Shown here: positions 37,601 through 51,100 of the stretch, piece after piece
Layout: every line of letters starts with the position of its first letter
How positions within the stretch are numbered: the stretch's first letter is position 1
Translations under genes and position numbers: made by a program
Source of the DNA: Euwallacea fornicatus
Lineage: Eukaryota; Arthropoda; Insecta; Coleoptera; Curculionidae
DNA length: 64,000 nt
NCBI RefSeq assembly: GCF_040115645.1
Contig: NC_089542.1
Location: 5,208,001-5,272,000, forward strand
Direction: 5' to 3'
Notes under the pieces: model-generated
Told to the model about the DNA's origin: nothing
The model's input: the letters and a program-made list of their open reading frames with translations, nothing else
The model's database searches: none

Positions 37601-39052
37601 GTTTACCTACCTAATCTTTATTTATTATCAGAATAATCTTATAACTGTTTGGTACTTTTAGACGTAATAAGATTAATGTGAAGTAATATGTGAGGAAATG
37701 GGAGCCCTTAGATTGCTTCACCATACATTACATAATAATTTCACTTTTCAAAGGATAGCGAATTTAAGTACAGCTTCGATTCTGGTAAGAAATTTGCATT
37801 TTATAATCCAGTTGTAAAGTCAGAAAAATGTCCTTCAAATATTACAAAATTCAAAGATATGGTTAATAAGAAAAATAAGTAGGTACTCATTAATATGTAC
37901 GCCGGTATGGAATTACTACTGACATATTTTGAATTCAAATGGTGAAAGATGAAGAAAGTCTATATTTTGTACTTAGATGAATCAAATATAAAGTTCGCTC
38001 ATTCAAAAACTATCTCTTAAAGTGTTCAGACAAAATGAATACTGTAAACAGACACAATGTGACTTAAAAAATGTAAAAATAAAATCACAAAAAACTGAAC
38101 AAATGATAGAGGAATTTATATTTCTGACTATACCGATAAAGAACACAGTATTAGTATTTCAAACCAAGACATTAAATCAAAATGAATGATACTGCATATA
38201 CATCAGGGCCCTTTCACAATCTAAAAAATAATTTTTTATACCTCGGCCGACTAATTAAACATAGGATTTATGATTTTTATGAAGTTAATTTGGTAAGTAC
38301 CTCATTGCCATATTTTTCTACAATAAATTAGGAAAATTATTTAATAAAATTAACTGAAAAATTGTATTATAAAGATTAAGATATTAGATTATTGATGTTA
38401 AATCAACTTTTTGCATTCAGAAAAGTAGGGAATTACTCACCTGATAGTATCTTAAATGTGGATATTTGATTATGACTCTCAATATCAAAACTGTAAGTTG
38501 ATCTTGCAAGGCCACCCTTTGTCCATATGGAATGCCTGGAGGAAATCTCTTTAGTGACCTATTTACATCTAAGACTACTTGTTGATACTCTGGATGACTA
38601 GATAGCTCTTCTAGGGAAGGGATAATTTCGTTTTTGCTTGGATCTACTTCAAGTAGCAATGGCCAAACTGTATACCTCAAATCATCTAATAATAATTAAT
38701 GAAATATCAATTTCTAAATGAGGAACACAACGAGTACCTGCCACCAAACCAAATTTACTAATTGCTAAATTCTTCCATGTCTTTAACGTGGTATTATCAT
38801 TGCCTATAGCAGCTTTGATTTGATTCCATTTTTCTTTCTCGGCAGGAGTCTCGGTACCTTTTATCATAATAGCACAGATATAGGTTTTTGAAATTTATTT
38901 GTCTAGTACTTACTTCGTTCAAATCTCAATTCAGACCTAGTATCTTGAATATCCTCTTCAAAACTACATTCTGAGGGTTTTCCTGAGCTGCTGTTGACCA
39001 GATAGGTAGTCTCCTCGTCCAGACTGCTAATCTCAGAATCGAAATTCTCCAT
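34632..39052 (-). CDS. TBC1D20: TBC1D20 homologue, ER-anchored Rab1 GTPase-activating protein
   Basis: RabGAP that stimulates GTP hydrolysis by Rab1 at the ER, affecting ER-Golgi traffic. Eight exons: 39052-38914, 38857-38738, 38685-38441, 36564-36371, 36318-36140, 36087-35940, 35738-35529 and 34662-34632; phases agree, 421 residues (human 403). Both catalytic fingers are present: the IxxDxxR-type arginine finger (VVLDVNRSLKRFPPG) and the glutamine finger (RYYQGYHD, split across exons 3 and 4). Further family blocks are GTMFALPWYLTWFGH, VVRLYDYFL and MASIHCLLSQIP. A C-terminal membrane helix (GLGLVFATATVLIGYLYY) gives the tail anchor. Exon 7 ends CTGAG before GTAAGT, so reading through stops at once with TAA; splicing to the 31-base last exon adds LKDSRNSGD. 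That exon has a good pyrimidine tract and fits in phase. Confidence 0.93.
36572..38440 (-). other. TBC1D20 intron 3
   Basis: A 1.9-kb AT-rich intron between the exon ending at the glutamine finger (YYQ) and the exon starting GYHD. No exon or element recognised. Confidence 0.6.
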
Positions 39053-40202
39053 CACCCTTCGGATAAGCGAAATTTAGGCTTCACTTTGTCATCATGTAGA
39101 TTAAGAAGTATTTAAGGAGATACAAACAAAATTGAAAAAAATAATTTTAGTTTTTACACGAAAAAGATAACCTAAAACCAAATTTCTGGCAAAATGTCAG
39201 TGATAAATAGCGTCAACACTTAATAAGTTTCCTCTCTTTATCACTCTCCTATTGGTCCATGCAACAAAAAGAGATCCAGAATGATTGTGCATTATAAACG
39301 TACGGAATTTGAATTAAAACTAGTTTCGGCGCGTAACAAAAGTTTCAAGTATAAAAATTATTGATTCTGAAGCTCCTGGTAATAGTTTCAAACAAATCGA
39401 AGACGCTATAGATGCTCACAAGCTTTAATGTCAATACATGCAACGTTTACAAACTCGGCAATCTGTTGAATATAAGACAAATTCAATGTTTCACAATCTT
39501 ATAGATATTACAGAAGCACTGTAGTTTTTCATATTTCGTTCGTTTCCACTTCCTTTCGGTACACAGATTTAAAAATTACCATTGTGCGTAGAAGTGCTTT
39601 GTGTGCGTAAAGTAAACGGGAACAAAGCTTGAAAAAAATAATATGAATAAACGGAACGTGTTGAATGAAATAGCCATTCCCAATAATTTGACTCAGTTGG
39701 ACAAGTGTCTCTCGATGTTAGATTTGCTTACATATTTTTCAAAATCTTCAGTGTAAAGGTTATAACAAGCATCTCGTATCACTCTTTTCCTGGAACTTCT
39801 TTTGGAGAAGTGAAGACCTTAATTCCGACATCAGAAGCACATCGAATTCGAAGATAAATGAGAAATGCCCTTACGCAACTCAAGTAAAGAACCTAATGTA
39901 GCTTGGAGGGTTGAAAATTGGTAGTCTTCCATCAAAGTAGGTTTGGAAAATGGGGATAAAGTAGGGGAGGGTATTTTCTAAATTTTTGACACAACTATAG
40001 CGCAAGCTCGTCATACGAAGTGAGTCGTAAACGTCCGAACAGGCGCCGAACATAGAATGTCAACAAACAAAAATTGAGGTTCGGTTTTATTTGAAAGGTG
40101 TAAAACCAAATAATGTCTGAAGAAAGTCCCATTTCCTTAAATATTTTCAATGTTTTATATAAAAATTTATAACGTTTACGTTTGTTGTTAATAAAAAATA
40201 AT
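39053..40202. promoter_or_regulatory. Shared upstream region of divergent TBC1D20 and PIGW
   Basis: A 1.15-kb gap between two divergent start codons; both promoters are expected here. No core promoter element is clear by eye, and no coding exon or element was recognised. Confidence 0.35.
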
Positions 40203-41627
40203 ATGGAGGCTGTTATTAGCAATGTAGGTATATCAATGTAGGAATATTAATCGACAATAATACAAATAAAACTTTGTAGCATTGAATATTGAAATTCAAA
40301 TTTGTTTTAGACTACAAAAAATGCCAGAGATGCAACAGAAACCATACTCCTTATCGTGCCTTCGTTATTTTTTATGGTGATAGCAGTTTTCATCTCCTCT
40401 CTCCTGTTACCGAAGCATTCCATAGTCGCCTTCCTCTTGGAATTTGTAGTCATTGTTGTGCCTGCAGTTCTTAACATCACCATTCTCTCAGGCTATGTAA
40501 CCAATATTGTTGCAATAACTTGTTTCCTCCTCGGAATACATTTATTAGTTTATGTAGTATATGTGTGTTGCAAGCGCCTAAAAAATATCCGCCCAAGTAA
40601 AAGAATTGTTAACCCACGCAAAAAGGACTACATTACCAACTGTAGGGCTACCATCAACATGATTTCTGTGATAGCAATTTTAGCAGTAGATTTTGATATA
40701 TTTCCTTCACGGTATTCAAAAACACATAGAACAGGTTTCAGCCTCATGGATGTGGGAGTTGGGCTGTATGTGTTTGCCAATGCCATTGTTGCACCTGAAG
40801 TGAGAGGCAAGAAAGACTCAATTAAAAGCTCTATTAAGGGATCATTGATACTATTGATTCTTGGCATATTGAGGCTGGTTCTTACAAAGGTGACACATTA
40901 CAAGGTGTCTAAAATTGAATATGGGGAGCACTGGAACTTCTTCATTACTCTTGCCTTCATCAAAATCTTCTCTTCTTGCATTTTATATGTTATTAAGGTG
41001 AAATATATATTTATTAATGCCACTCTTATAACAATTGCACATGAGGCTTTAATTCAGTATTCATTCAAACACTGGGTGTTTGATATACATGAGAGAAAAA
41101 ATCTCCTTGATGCCAACAAGGAAGGTTTAGTGTCAATTATAGGGTATGTAGCTCTGTATCTTTATGCCCTTTATTTTGCATATATGATAAAAGTTACAGG
41201 AAAAAGTTTTAGAGTAACTAACATAAAAGCTTGTATGTGCACGGTGTTTACTTTCGTCATGACTATAATTTGCAACTATAACTTTGAAGTATCTAGGCGT
41301 TTAGCCAATGCAGGCTACATATTTTGGGTATTGTTTATAGGAATTTTCATGCTGTGGTTATTCTATTTAGCTGAAAATGGAGAAAAATTCCTCTTACAGA
41401 ACAAGATGAGAAAATTTGTATGTTCCCCCTTCTTATATGAAGCCATTAACTACAATGGCTTGATATTTTTTTTAGTGGGAAATGTCGTAACTGGCATAAT
41501 CAATTTAGTATTACGCACGAGGCTTGTACAGTCGTTTGTTGCTGTAATGCTTTTAATGGGATATATGTTTTTCAATTGTTCTATAGTTTTTGTGCTGTAT
41601 TCGATAAGGTGGAAACTCAATTTTTGA
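40203..41627 (+). CDS. PIGW: PIG-W, GPI-anchor inositol acyltransferase
   Basis: Multi-pass ER membrane enzyme that acylates the inositol ring of GlcN-PI during GPI-anchor synthesis. Two exons: 40203-40223 (MEAVISN) and 40311-41627, phase 0; 445 residues (human 504). The second exon opens TTKNARDATETILLIVPSLF, and the 7-codon first exon resembles the human N-terminus (EAFVSNLNGTT as I recall it). The diagnostic block AILAVDFDIFPSRYSKTH followed by SLMDVGVG matches the GWT1/PIG-W family. About a dozen hydrophobic helices follow. It lies 619 bases before EOGT on the same strand. Confidence 0.92.
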
Positions 41628-41871
41628 GTTTTTGCATAGAATTGATTATATAAAGTAACATTGTGTAGTGTATGGTTTTAGAGAATGGACCAATACTCTC
41701 TTTTTATGGATGTAATTTAATAATTAATGTGCTTTTTGTTTTTATGTGAGCATAATAATGTATAACTATTGTACTATATGACAAGGATTTACTAATTAAC
41801 TATTAGGGACTATAATATTGTTATTTAGAATAATATAGTTATGGAAATATTAAGACAATTTTTTTAAAATT

Positions 41872-41877
41872 AATAAA
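41872..41877 (+). terminator. Polyadenylation signal for PIGW
   Basis: AATAAA about 245 bases after the stop, in an AT-rich 3' region followed by T-rich sequence. Confidence 0.45.
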
Positions 41878-42245
41878 CATTTTTTGTTTAAATTTTGAAT
41901 TAATTTTTTTAAAAATTATTTTACCTCAATCATTAGGTGAATTAAATTGAAATCATCAATTTGCCTAGATTAACCATAACATTTGACAATGCCGATTGCG
42001 CAAAAACAGTCACGTGGTTGCTTCGACTTCCATATTTTAATCACGTGATATTTGGTGCTTGATATAAAATAACAAATAACATAACCTCGCAAACGGATTG
42101 AAATTTAGTGATCATTAAAACTCTTAAAAGCTTTCACCTCTTTTACCATAAAAAGAACGCATCACAATAACCTAATGTCCTCTATGTATTGTACGTAGGT
42201 AGATTATTCAATACACCACCGCGAAATGTTCCACTCATCAGCAAA

Positions 42246-43989
42246 ATGTCCGTTAAACTGAGTGTTGTTATAATGGTGTTTTTGCCCTTTTTAGTACTAT
42301 ACCTGCCTTATGTTTTGTCTAACAACAATTTTTCTAACATAAACTTACCTCCGGAGCACTTACCTTATTACTTCACTGCCTTTCCAGAGGTAGCAGACCA
42401 GTGTCGTAAAGACCCAGAATGTTCATTTAAAAACTACACTAACATTGTGAAATATTGGGGCTATGAGTTTGGTCATAATTGGGGAGAACCTCAGTATTCG
42501 ATACCGGATTGTCCCGGTGACCACAAAGGTTGGGTCAAGACTAAGTTGGATCAACTAAAGACCTTTTATATACAAGGTGATTTTGGATTTGTAAAACAGC
42601 AATTGCAAGAGATGAAAGTGTTGTGTGAACCTGTATTTCCTGATGACAGTATTTTGGAGTGCTCAAACCATTTACGCTACTGTAGGGGCAGAAATATTAT
42701 GATCAATTTCACTAGACTTATAGAAAGGAAAGAGCCAATTAGGTATAAAATGGATGTACTGAGCGAGGGTGATATAGTTGGTCATTGTACTTTAAAAAAG
42801 GAAGAATTTGAAGTGCAGACAGATCATATAAGTGCCTTGCAGAGTTGGGGCCCTGAATTGAGATTTTTTACTGAAATCCCTCAGAGGCCTATACATGATG
42901 GGCTTTGTGATATTGTGATTGAAAAGCCAACATATATTATGAAGATTGATGCAAGTAAGTATGTAGTTTTTTAATTAATATTACATACACCAAAATAGTT
43001 TAATTTTTAGCAGTAAACATGTATCATCATTTCTGTGATTTTCTCAATCTGTATGCTTCTTTACACTTAAATCAACATTCTGAAACTTTTTCAACTGATG
43101 TCTATATTTTAATTTGGGAAACCTTCACTTATCATTCAGCCTTTGAAGCTGCGTGGCAGGCCTTTACTGAACACCCATTATGGGACTTGAAAACTTTTAA
43201 AGGGGAGACAGTTTGTTTTAAAAATGTAGTTTTCCCTTTACTGCCCCGAATGATTTTTGGCCTCTACTACAATACCCCTATAATATATGGCTGCAAAAAA
43301 AGTGGGTTATTTCATGCCTTCTCAAAACACATCTTACACAGACTGCAAATACCTATTCATAAGCGAGCTAATGGGAAAATTCGAGTCACATTACTTTCAA
43401 GAGATACCAAGTATCGGAGGATATTAAATGAAAAAGAGCTCTTGGAAAGTGTTAAGGATGATGAGTCAATTGAGGTTAAAAGAGTGGTTTATAACCGAGA
43501 TATATCTTTCAAGGAGCAATTGGAGATTACTGCGAATAGTGATGTTTTGGTAGGGGTTCATGGAGCTGGTCTTACACACCTGCTGTTTCTTCCGGATTGG
43601 GCAGCAGTATTTGAGATGTAAGTTCATCTCAAAAGCCTTAAAAAAGTTTTAAGTATTACAATATTGTTTAAGATATAATTGTGAAGATGCCAATTGCTAT
43701 GCAGATTTGTCAAGGCTTAGAGGGCTGCATTATGTAACATGGAGGGATAAAGATAAACTAAAATCTGAGAGTGATGTAGGTTTTTCGATAGAATGACTAA
43801 TATTTGTGAAAAACCAGTTTTTAGGGTACATATGAAGGAGGTGCTCACGCAAAATTCGTCAATTACTCATTTGATAAACAGGAGTTTAAGGAATTGCTAA
43901 AAGAGGCTAGTGATTATGTACGAAGTCATCCTAAATTTAAGGGGTTTATTGCGGATGCCAGAGATGAGCAGAGACGTGATGAACTTTGA
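42246..43989 (+). CDS. EOGT: EOGT, EGF-domain-specific O-GlcNAc transferase
   Basis: ER-lumen enzyme that transfers GlcNAc to Ser/Thr of EGF repeats on secreted and surface proteins such as Notch and Dumpy. Four exons: 42246-42954, 43011-43617, 43673-43775 and 43825-43989; 527 residues, the same length as I recall for human EOGT. A signal peptide (MSVKLSVVIMVFLPFLVLYL) is followed by LPPEHLPYYF, CPGDHKGWVKTK, LRYCRGRNIMINF, VNMYHHFCDFLNLY, GVHGAGLTHLLFLP and YNCEDANCY, all family blocks. It ends RRDEL, a KDEL-type ER retention signal. The nearest in-frame upstream codons have no ATG, and the chosen ATG begins the signal peptide. Confidence 0.96.
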
Positions 43990-45151
43990 TATAATCCCTG
44001 TTCAGTGGCTTTATGCAATGACAAATAATACTCAGCATTCCACTGGTGATAATTCAAATCAGGGTAATGATATTGATATTATTAATTATTAATTGTCTTA
44101 GTTTATTTTGAATGGCTTTAAGAATCTGACTAATTTGTACTTAAGCTCTTAATATATTTTATATAGAGTATTTTTTGTAATTTATTTGCGGCTTCGGGTG
44201 GTTTCTGTTATTAAATAAACATTTTCCTGAGGTGCTGACTCAAAATTTGTATCTCTTTCTCTCAAATTTCTAAATGATAATCGGTGTTTTCGTAATCATT
44301 TGAATATAGATATATTCATGCTCATAACAACGTAGTTATTGCAGTTGTAAACAAACGTTATTTACATCTTTATTGGTAATTATTTTATCTCGATTATTTT
44401 TAAGCCGAGGGGATAACCCGGAGGTCAATGCAAATGTCCTTAGTACGAGAGTAGAGGTTCAATAAAAAAAGAGGTATATTGGATACTGCGTCTCCTATGT
44501 TGCCTCTATGAATTCTCCTCTAGGAGGAGAGATTTGTATGCTTTTAGGATGGGAAAGTCAGACAAACCGAAGAAGAATAACAGTTTCCTCTTAGTATTTT
44601 AAGCATTGGTGTATCCCTAGAGCTGTAACTGTACTAAAATCATTTTGTATCATTATTCAAATTTTAATAGCTCTTGTACATACATATTTAACACTGCTAG
44701 GTAAACCGGTTAATAACCTGTTTGGGTTTTACCCATCAGAAGAAATGTATTGTGAGACTGATGTATGACGTTTTTATTGGTATTCCCCATTTGTAGGACG
44801 TCGGTATGAATCTGCGAAGACAAACTTATATATTATAATTATAATGTAATGATAATTGTTAACAAACAAATAAACATAGAAGGAAAGCCGTTTATTAGAA
44901 TGCTTGATGAAAAGCTTGTTTCCACTATTTTAATGAAAAGCATCAGAATCTATCAAGATAAAATGGTTCAGTTAACGAGAATCCGGTTATCTGCAAAGGC
45001 CAAAGAACACGCCATCATAAAATCATTTTGCCTCGTTATTATATAAGCTAGAACTGTACTAGTTGGGACCATTACTTCGCCGGCAATTCGTCTGTGTACT
45101 GGCCGTCGCGACCTCCAGACTTCGTCAATATTTTCGGATTTAGCTGCAGAC
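43990..45151 (+). other. EOGT 3' end and ITIH-like gene upstream region
   Basis: About 1.2 kb with the EOGT 3' UTR and then the promoter side of the ITIH-like gene. The open stretches here show no family resemblance. No element recognised. Confidence 0.5.
44214..44219 (+). terminator. Polyadenylation signal for EOGT
   Basis: AATAAA about 225 bases after the EOGT stop codon. Confidence 0.45.
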
Positions 45152-48100
45152 ATGAAGACGTGGTTTCTGCTTCTAATCGGGACTTTTTTGATAGTGGCGT
45201 GTAACTTCAAAGTGGCCTTCAGTAAATCCTTCGTCATCTCCTCCGAGAGCCCTTTGGAGCAAAATGAGAAAAGTGAGGATCCAACATCGGTGAGTATGAA
45301 CCTTTTGCAGTTTTGGGGTACGTAATCACGGAGATCGAATCAGAATTCATTAGTGCCCAAAATCTATCAAATGACTGTGGAAACCAACGTTTCCAATCGT
45401 TTCGCCAAAACTCTGATTACCAGCAAAGTCAGAAATTTGAATAGCAAGGCCCAGGAGACCACCTTCTCAGTGGTCACTCCCGACAAAGCCTTCATTTCCG
45501 GATTTGTGATGAACATCGATGGGACGAACTACGAGGCTTACGTACAGGAAAAAGAGCAGGCTAAGCAGACTTACGATACGGCTGTTGCACAGGGCAAATC
45601 TGCAGGACACGTTGCAGCTAGCGCTCGAGATTCCAACAGATTCACTGTGTCTGTAAATATAGAACCTACAAGCAAAGCTACGTTTTACCTTACGTACGAA
45701 GAGCTTCTCGAGCGTAGAATTGAAATATATGAGATTGTTTTAAATATTCATCCTGGACAACCGGTTAAGGATCTTTCGGTCAAAGTAAATTAACTCTGCA
45801 AATTAATGTTTTGCTTATTAAAAACGATTTGCATTATAGGTTAACATCATTGAGTCTCGCCCTCTCAAATTCGTGCGAACTCCAGCTTTGCGATCTGGAA
45901 ACGAGGTTTTGAAAAATGACCCTAAGCTGGACCCTGAGGCTGAAATTAAAACCATCAACGAAACATCCTCTATTGTAACTTTCAATCCTGATATTGCAAA
46001 GCAAAAAGTGCTTGCGTCCAGCCTAGGAGGGAAGGAGAAGGATGGGGTCAGTGGGCAATTTGTAGTGCAGTATGATGTGGAGAGGGACCCTCAAGGAGGA
46101 GAGGTGAGAGGGTTCATTGTAGTTATATTGAATTTCTCATCAAAAATCGTGGAAAGATATAGTGTTGAAGCGGCATTACAATTGTGTCTTATGTGCGGTA
46201 TACGGGCATGTGGCAATGTTGCCAAATTGTTTGTATTGTAATTCCTAGGTGAAACTAAGTTATATTATTGAGTTTTTTTAATTGGTTCTAATTTTTCATT
46301 GCATTTTTGTGTAAACCCACTTCCTTGACTACTTGAAGAGTTTCTTTAATAGAAATCCTCTTGACAAATGGTTGATACGTCATCATGTAAAGCTCACTTG
46401 ATTTTGACTTGGTTTCGGTCTTCCAAGTAAGCGCACCTACTAAAGTTTGGTAATAATAATATTAATATAGATGTTCTTTAACAGCAGTTTTAGTGAAAAT
46501 TATTAGTGAATTCTTCTGGAAGTTAATAAGAATATGAATACGGAATATTAGCATATATATTGCCTCATAGCGTTTTATATTTTAATTCTTCCCGCAAATA
46601 AGATACTTTTATTAAATTAACAAGTTTTTTTTTTAAATCAGAGGTTTCAATACATTTTAAGTAAGTTTGACAACGTTGTGTATACATGTCGATAAATGTT
46701 GCAGTAGGTCTTCAAGTTCAACCGAATTCGGATCAAGGACGAGGTGGCCGAGTGGTTAAGGCGTTGGACTGCTAATCCAATGGGCTCTGCCCGCGTGGGT
46801 TCGAATCCCATCCTCGTCGTATCTTTTTTTTCTAAAACATGAAATTAATTAATAGTTACTAAAAAATTAAACATAATAAATAATTTTTAATTAATTGAAG
46901 GTAAATTTGTTTTAAAAGGTTCTGGTAGAAAGCGGTTATTTCGTTCACTTCTTCGCTCCCTCAGATCTTCCAGCTTTAAAGAAACAAGTCATTTTCGTTT
47001 TGGATACCAGCGGCAGTATGTACGGTAAGTTTACGTTAAATTTTTAATAATAAATAAAACAAGAATTGTGACTAGAGGCACGTTTTGTGAAGCGGTCTGA
47101 AATGTTTCGCTTCATTAACAAAAAGAAAAAAAAACGTTAGAATCGTAAATCTAAAAAATAGTGAAAACTGGCACTGTAGAAATTTTCAAGATTTGTAGTT
47201 ATCTGTGTATTATTTTAACTCTAACCCAGTAATTCTGTTCACTAGACCCTCAAAATCCTTTCCTACTTTTTAACCCAACCAATTCACATCAGTCACAGAT
47301 TTGTTCTTTGGTTGTATTTTGTCCCCTTTCACCTGCATCATGTATATGGTGTTTTTGAATAAATGGTAAAAAAATTAATGGGTGAACCCTGAGCTAAATT
47401 TAGTAGAAACGTTCATATAAAGACATGCTCAAAAATACTTCGGTTTCGATCTACAGGGCGTTAAAAAATACTTTTTTTTCGTATTTTTAAGTTATTTATT
47501 TTTTTTTATCGAAACTTGCTGAAAGTTTGTATATATCATACACCAAATGTTTCCTATAAACAGAAATTTTCGAACTTTGATTTTATATACGAGGTGATGT
47601 GAATTGATTGGCATTGCGCTTTTATTTATTATATTATTTTTGTTGTTAATATTGTGAAATTTTTAGACAAATTTCTGAAATCCGCATTGAGTTTTCTCAC
47701 TGTTCAGTCTCTTGCAAAATGTCGCTTACATTATCGGTTTGAGTAATATTCACGATAATAGTCAAGGGTATTCAGGTCAGGGTGTTCAAAAACAATGGTT
47801 TTTTTGGCAGTGTTTGTAAAAACACAAAAATATTTTTTAGCATCCTGTAGATCGAAGCCAAAGCATTTTTGGATATCTCTTTATATGAACCTTTTGTCTT
47901 AAATTTCGCTCAGGATTAACCCATTAAATTCTTTACCATCTATTCAGAAACACTCTGTATATTAAGTCTCTTCTTTGCCAACGCAGGCATAAGAATCACC
48001 CAACTGAAAGAAGCCATGGACAGCATTCTCGCGGAACTCAACCCAGAAGATGTTTTCAGCATTGTGGATTTCAATTCTCGCGTGTACGTCTGGAATATCT

Positions 48101-51100
48101 CGGAAAAAGCCATATCTTACAATGAGGGGGACGATCCCTTTTTGTATTATCAGAAATCTGTGACTGAAGCATCTAAAACTAAAGAGCAAGTCCTTCCTTC
48201 GTCCTTCCCGGCCTCTACTGAAAATATCGAGAGTGCCAAGCAGGTATGTGGTTTGGTTTGGGTTGTCTGTTTCGACAATAATGTTGTTGGGTTTTTGAAG
48301 ATCGTACAGAAGTTCCACGCCAATGGAGGCACTGATATCGAGTCGGCATTGGAGGTGGGCCTAAAAATTGCGGCTTCCACGGCGGATTCTAAGGCACATC
48401 AGCCGATTCTTATTTTCCTCACCGATGGGGAACCGACCGTTGGGGAAATTGATGCTGAGAAAATCACTAACAAGGTAACAACTACAATGCAACAGTTACA
48501 GGGTGTTAGTAAAATAAGTTTCGTAAATTTAACCAATGATTAAAAACATCATTTTAAACATAAAATCCCTTACAACAGGGTTCAAAAACCTGATAGTTAA
48601 AAAAAAAATGTTAAAATTGATAACCGAAAAGATATGATAAACTTAACATTTGAATAAAATGTTAAAAAAATCTACTTGACACATGCTGATTGTTTAATGA
48701 CGTGTAACAAAAAAAATTAAAATTATTTAGCATTAACATTACTAAAAGCGATTTAAAAATGAATTGAAACCGATAATACGGCTCAAATAGTAAAAGTAAC
48801 CTTAAGCGGCAACGCCGCACTGAATCCAGGAAACTGCACCCTTCAAAGGATAGTACAAGTTAACTTTGCGAGTGAAATGATAAAGCATTGGATGCGCTGT
48901 AAATGGGTTAGTTCAGTTTATTTACTGCGCCAGTATCTGAGTTATGTAGCCTTTGGCGTCGCCTTACTGTGTAGTCATCTACATTGCGCCTTTTCTTATT
49001 TGTTATTTCACATATTATCCTGTACAAAGACACCTAGCGCTATGGAGAAGTGGTGTCTATTAGGGCCCAGTGAGAAGGGACAAGATAAAATCGCCCTTAG
49101 TTTTCACATTTATCATGGACTGTATGTTGTTCCACATTTTTAATATTTCAGTGTAACCTCGTTTTTCATTCGAATGCCTGCTCTGTCATTACGTGTAACA
49201 CCTTACCCTCAAAGTTAATTTGGGTAAGCCCTGCATGAATCTATATCGAATTATTAACAGTTTCCACGTGAAAATGTTTTCTTTACGTCTAGTTGTCGAG
49301 CACTTAAATTACAATTTTGAAGAGAGATGGATAGGAAGAAATGTTTCTAATCATTGGCCTGCCAGATCTCCGGATCTTAATCCTTTGGGTTTTTTTTTTG
49401 GAGTTTCATGAAAATTTTGGTCTATGCTGCTGAAATAAGGAATGAAGATCAGCTACGACAACTTATTTTCGCTGATCATATTAAGAATAGGCCAGGAATT
49501 TTTGATAGTGTATAGAAAAATTGGTTAAAACGCTGTTGTACATGCTTGGACTAAAATTGTGGACATTTCGAACATTTAGTGGAGTAAAAAAATAACAAGT
49601 TTGTATTTTTGATTGTGATGTGAGTGGAGTAAAATGTGTAACATAACATATTATGCTAATTAGAGAAGACTATAATAATTTAAAGGTGAGCGATTTTCCA
49701 AAATAATAAAATATGAATCACATAATAGTTATATTTTAACCATAAAACTTATCGGACTCAAAAAACCCGTGTAAATGCACCATATTTAGTTTATGCGGCC
49801 ACTTAGGGAGGTATTAAAATGAAATAAGCACCATGCGACGTTGCCAATTCTCAAAAGATGTTTTTTTTGGTTTTCCGGGAAAATGGTTGTATTTATCACC
49901 CGGTTATAAGGAACTTTTTTGTTTAAAGCACGGTTCTTAATCATTGCTTAGATTCACGAAATATATTTGACTACCACTCTGTAAAATTGAAATGTAAATA
50001 GTTAGAATTATTTTGAAGGTGTGATGCGTGCTTTAAGCTTGATATTCACAGATTACCGAGTTGAACAGCCACAAGGTCCCTATCTTTTCTTTATCCTTCG
50101 GAGATGGAGCTGACAGGCAATTCCTCCAAAAAATTTCTCTTAAAAACCAGGGATTTGCCCGACACATATACGAAGCAGCAGACTCCTATCTGCAGCTGCA
50201 GAACTTCTACAAGCAAATCTCTTCACCGTTGCTCTCTAATGTCACCTTCAAGTACACCGATAAAATGTACAACGTCACAAAACGTCATTTCCCCATCCTC
50301 TTCCATGGCGGGGAGCTTTATGTCACCGGAAGATCGGATGATGTAGTTTGGTCTGACATTAAGTATAGTCCTACAGTTGAAGCTTGGGGTGTCAAGGGTC
50401 CCATTGAACTCACCCCGAAGATTTACCAAGCCGCCGGTAGTCTCGAAAGACTATGGGCATATTTGACAATTAAGCAGCTTTTAGAGCAGCGCGAAGTGGC
50501 CGAAGATAAAACAGGGCCGACCCAGGAAGCTTTGAAGTGAGTTTCAAGAAACAGGGAAAATGGCAACAATATATCGTTCTTTTGTTTTAAAATTATCATA
50601 ACTTAAAGTAGTTTGACTTCACCTGTTGATGTGTAATAACGTTGCCACATTGTGAAAGTTTTTTTTTATTTTGGGAAGAATAATTTTTGTTTTGTTTTTA
50701 CAGATTGGCCCTGAAGTACTCTTTCGTTACCGATGTGAGTTCGCTGGTGGTGGTTAAACCGAATGCAACATCGGCCGTAAATACTGAGGATGCTTCTAAG
50801 TTACCCGAGAATACGGATGTCGGTAATATTTCTTGGATTTATTTTTTTAGGAACGTGTTATATTTGTTCCGATGTGGTTTCCAATACGGTTGCAAATTCG
50901 GTTTTTGTTTTTTATGTAGGATTTAGTCCTGTAGCGCCCCCCATTTCGCAGGGTTATTTAGGGAAAAATAGAAACAGTTATAGTAAGTATTTACCTTTTT
51001 TTTTTGGTAATGGTAATTTTGTAACTTTCAATGATATTGGCCCTGTGCTTTTGTCAGCCAAGAAATACCTGATGCCTGAGAGTATTCATTTTGGATATAC

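Noticed and set aside
40628..40867. Minus-strand open frame inside PIGW
   Set aside because: Lies entirely opposite a well-supported plus-strand enzyme exon, with no resemblance to a known family.
50841..50878. Possible extra microexon after TTTTTTTAG at 50840
   Set aside because: Its length would break the phase-1 pattern (38 bases to GTTGCA), and the exon starting at 50920 joins 50822 cleanly.
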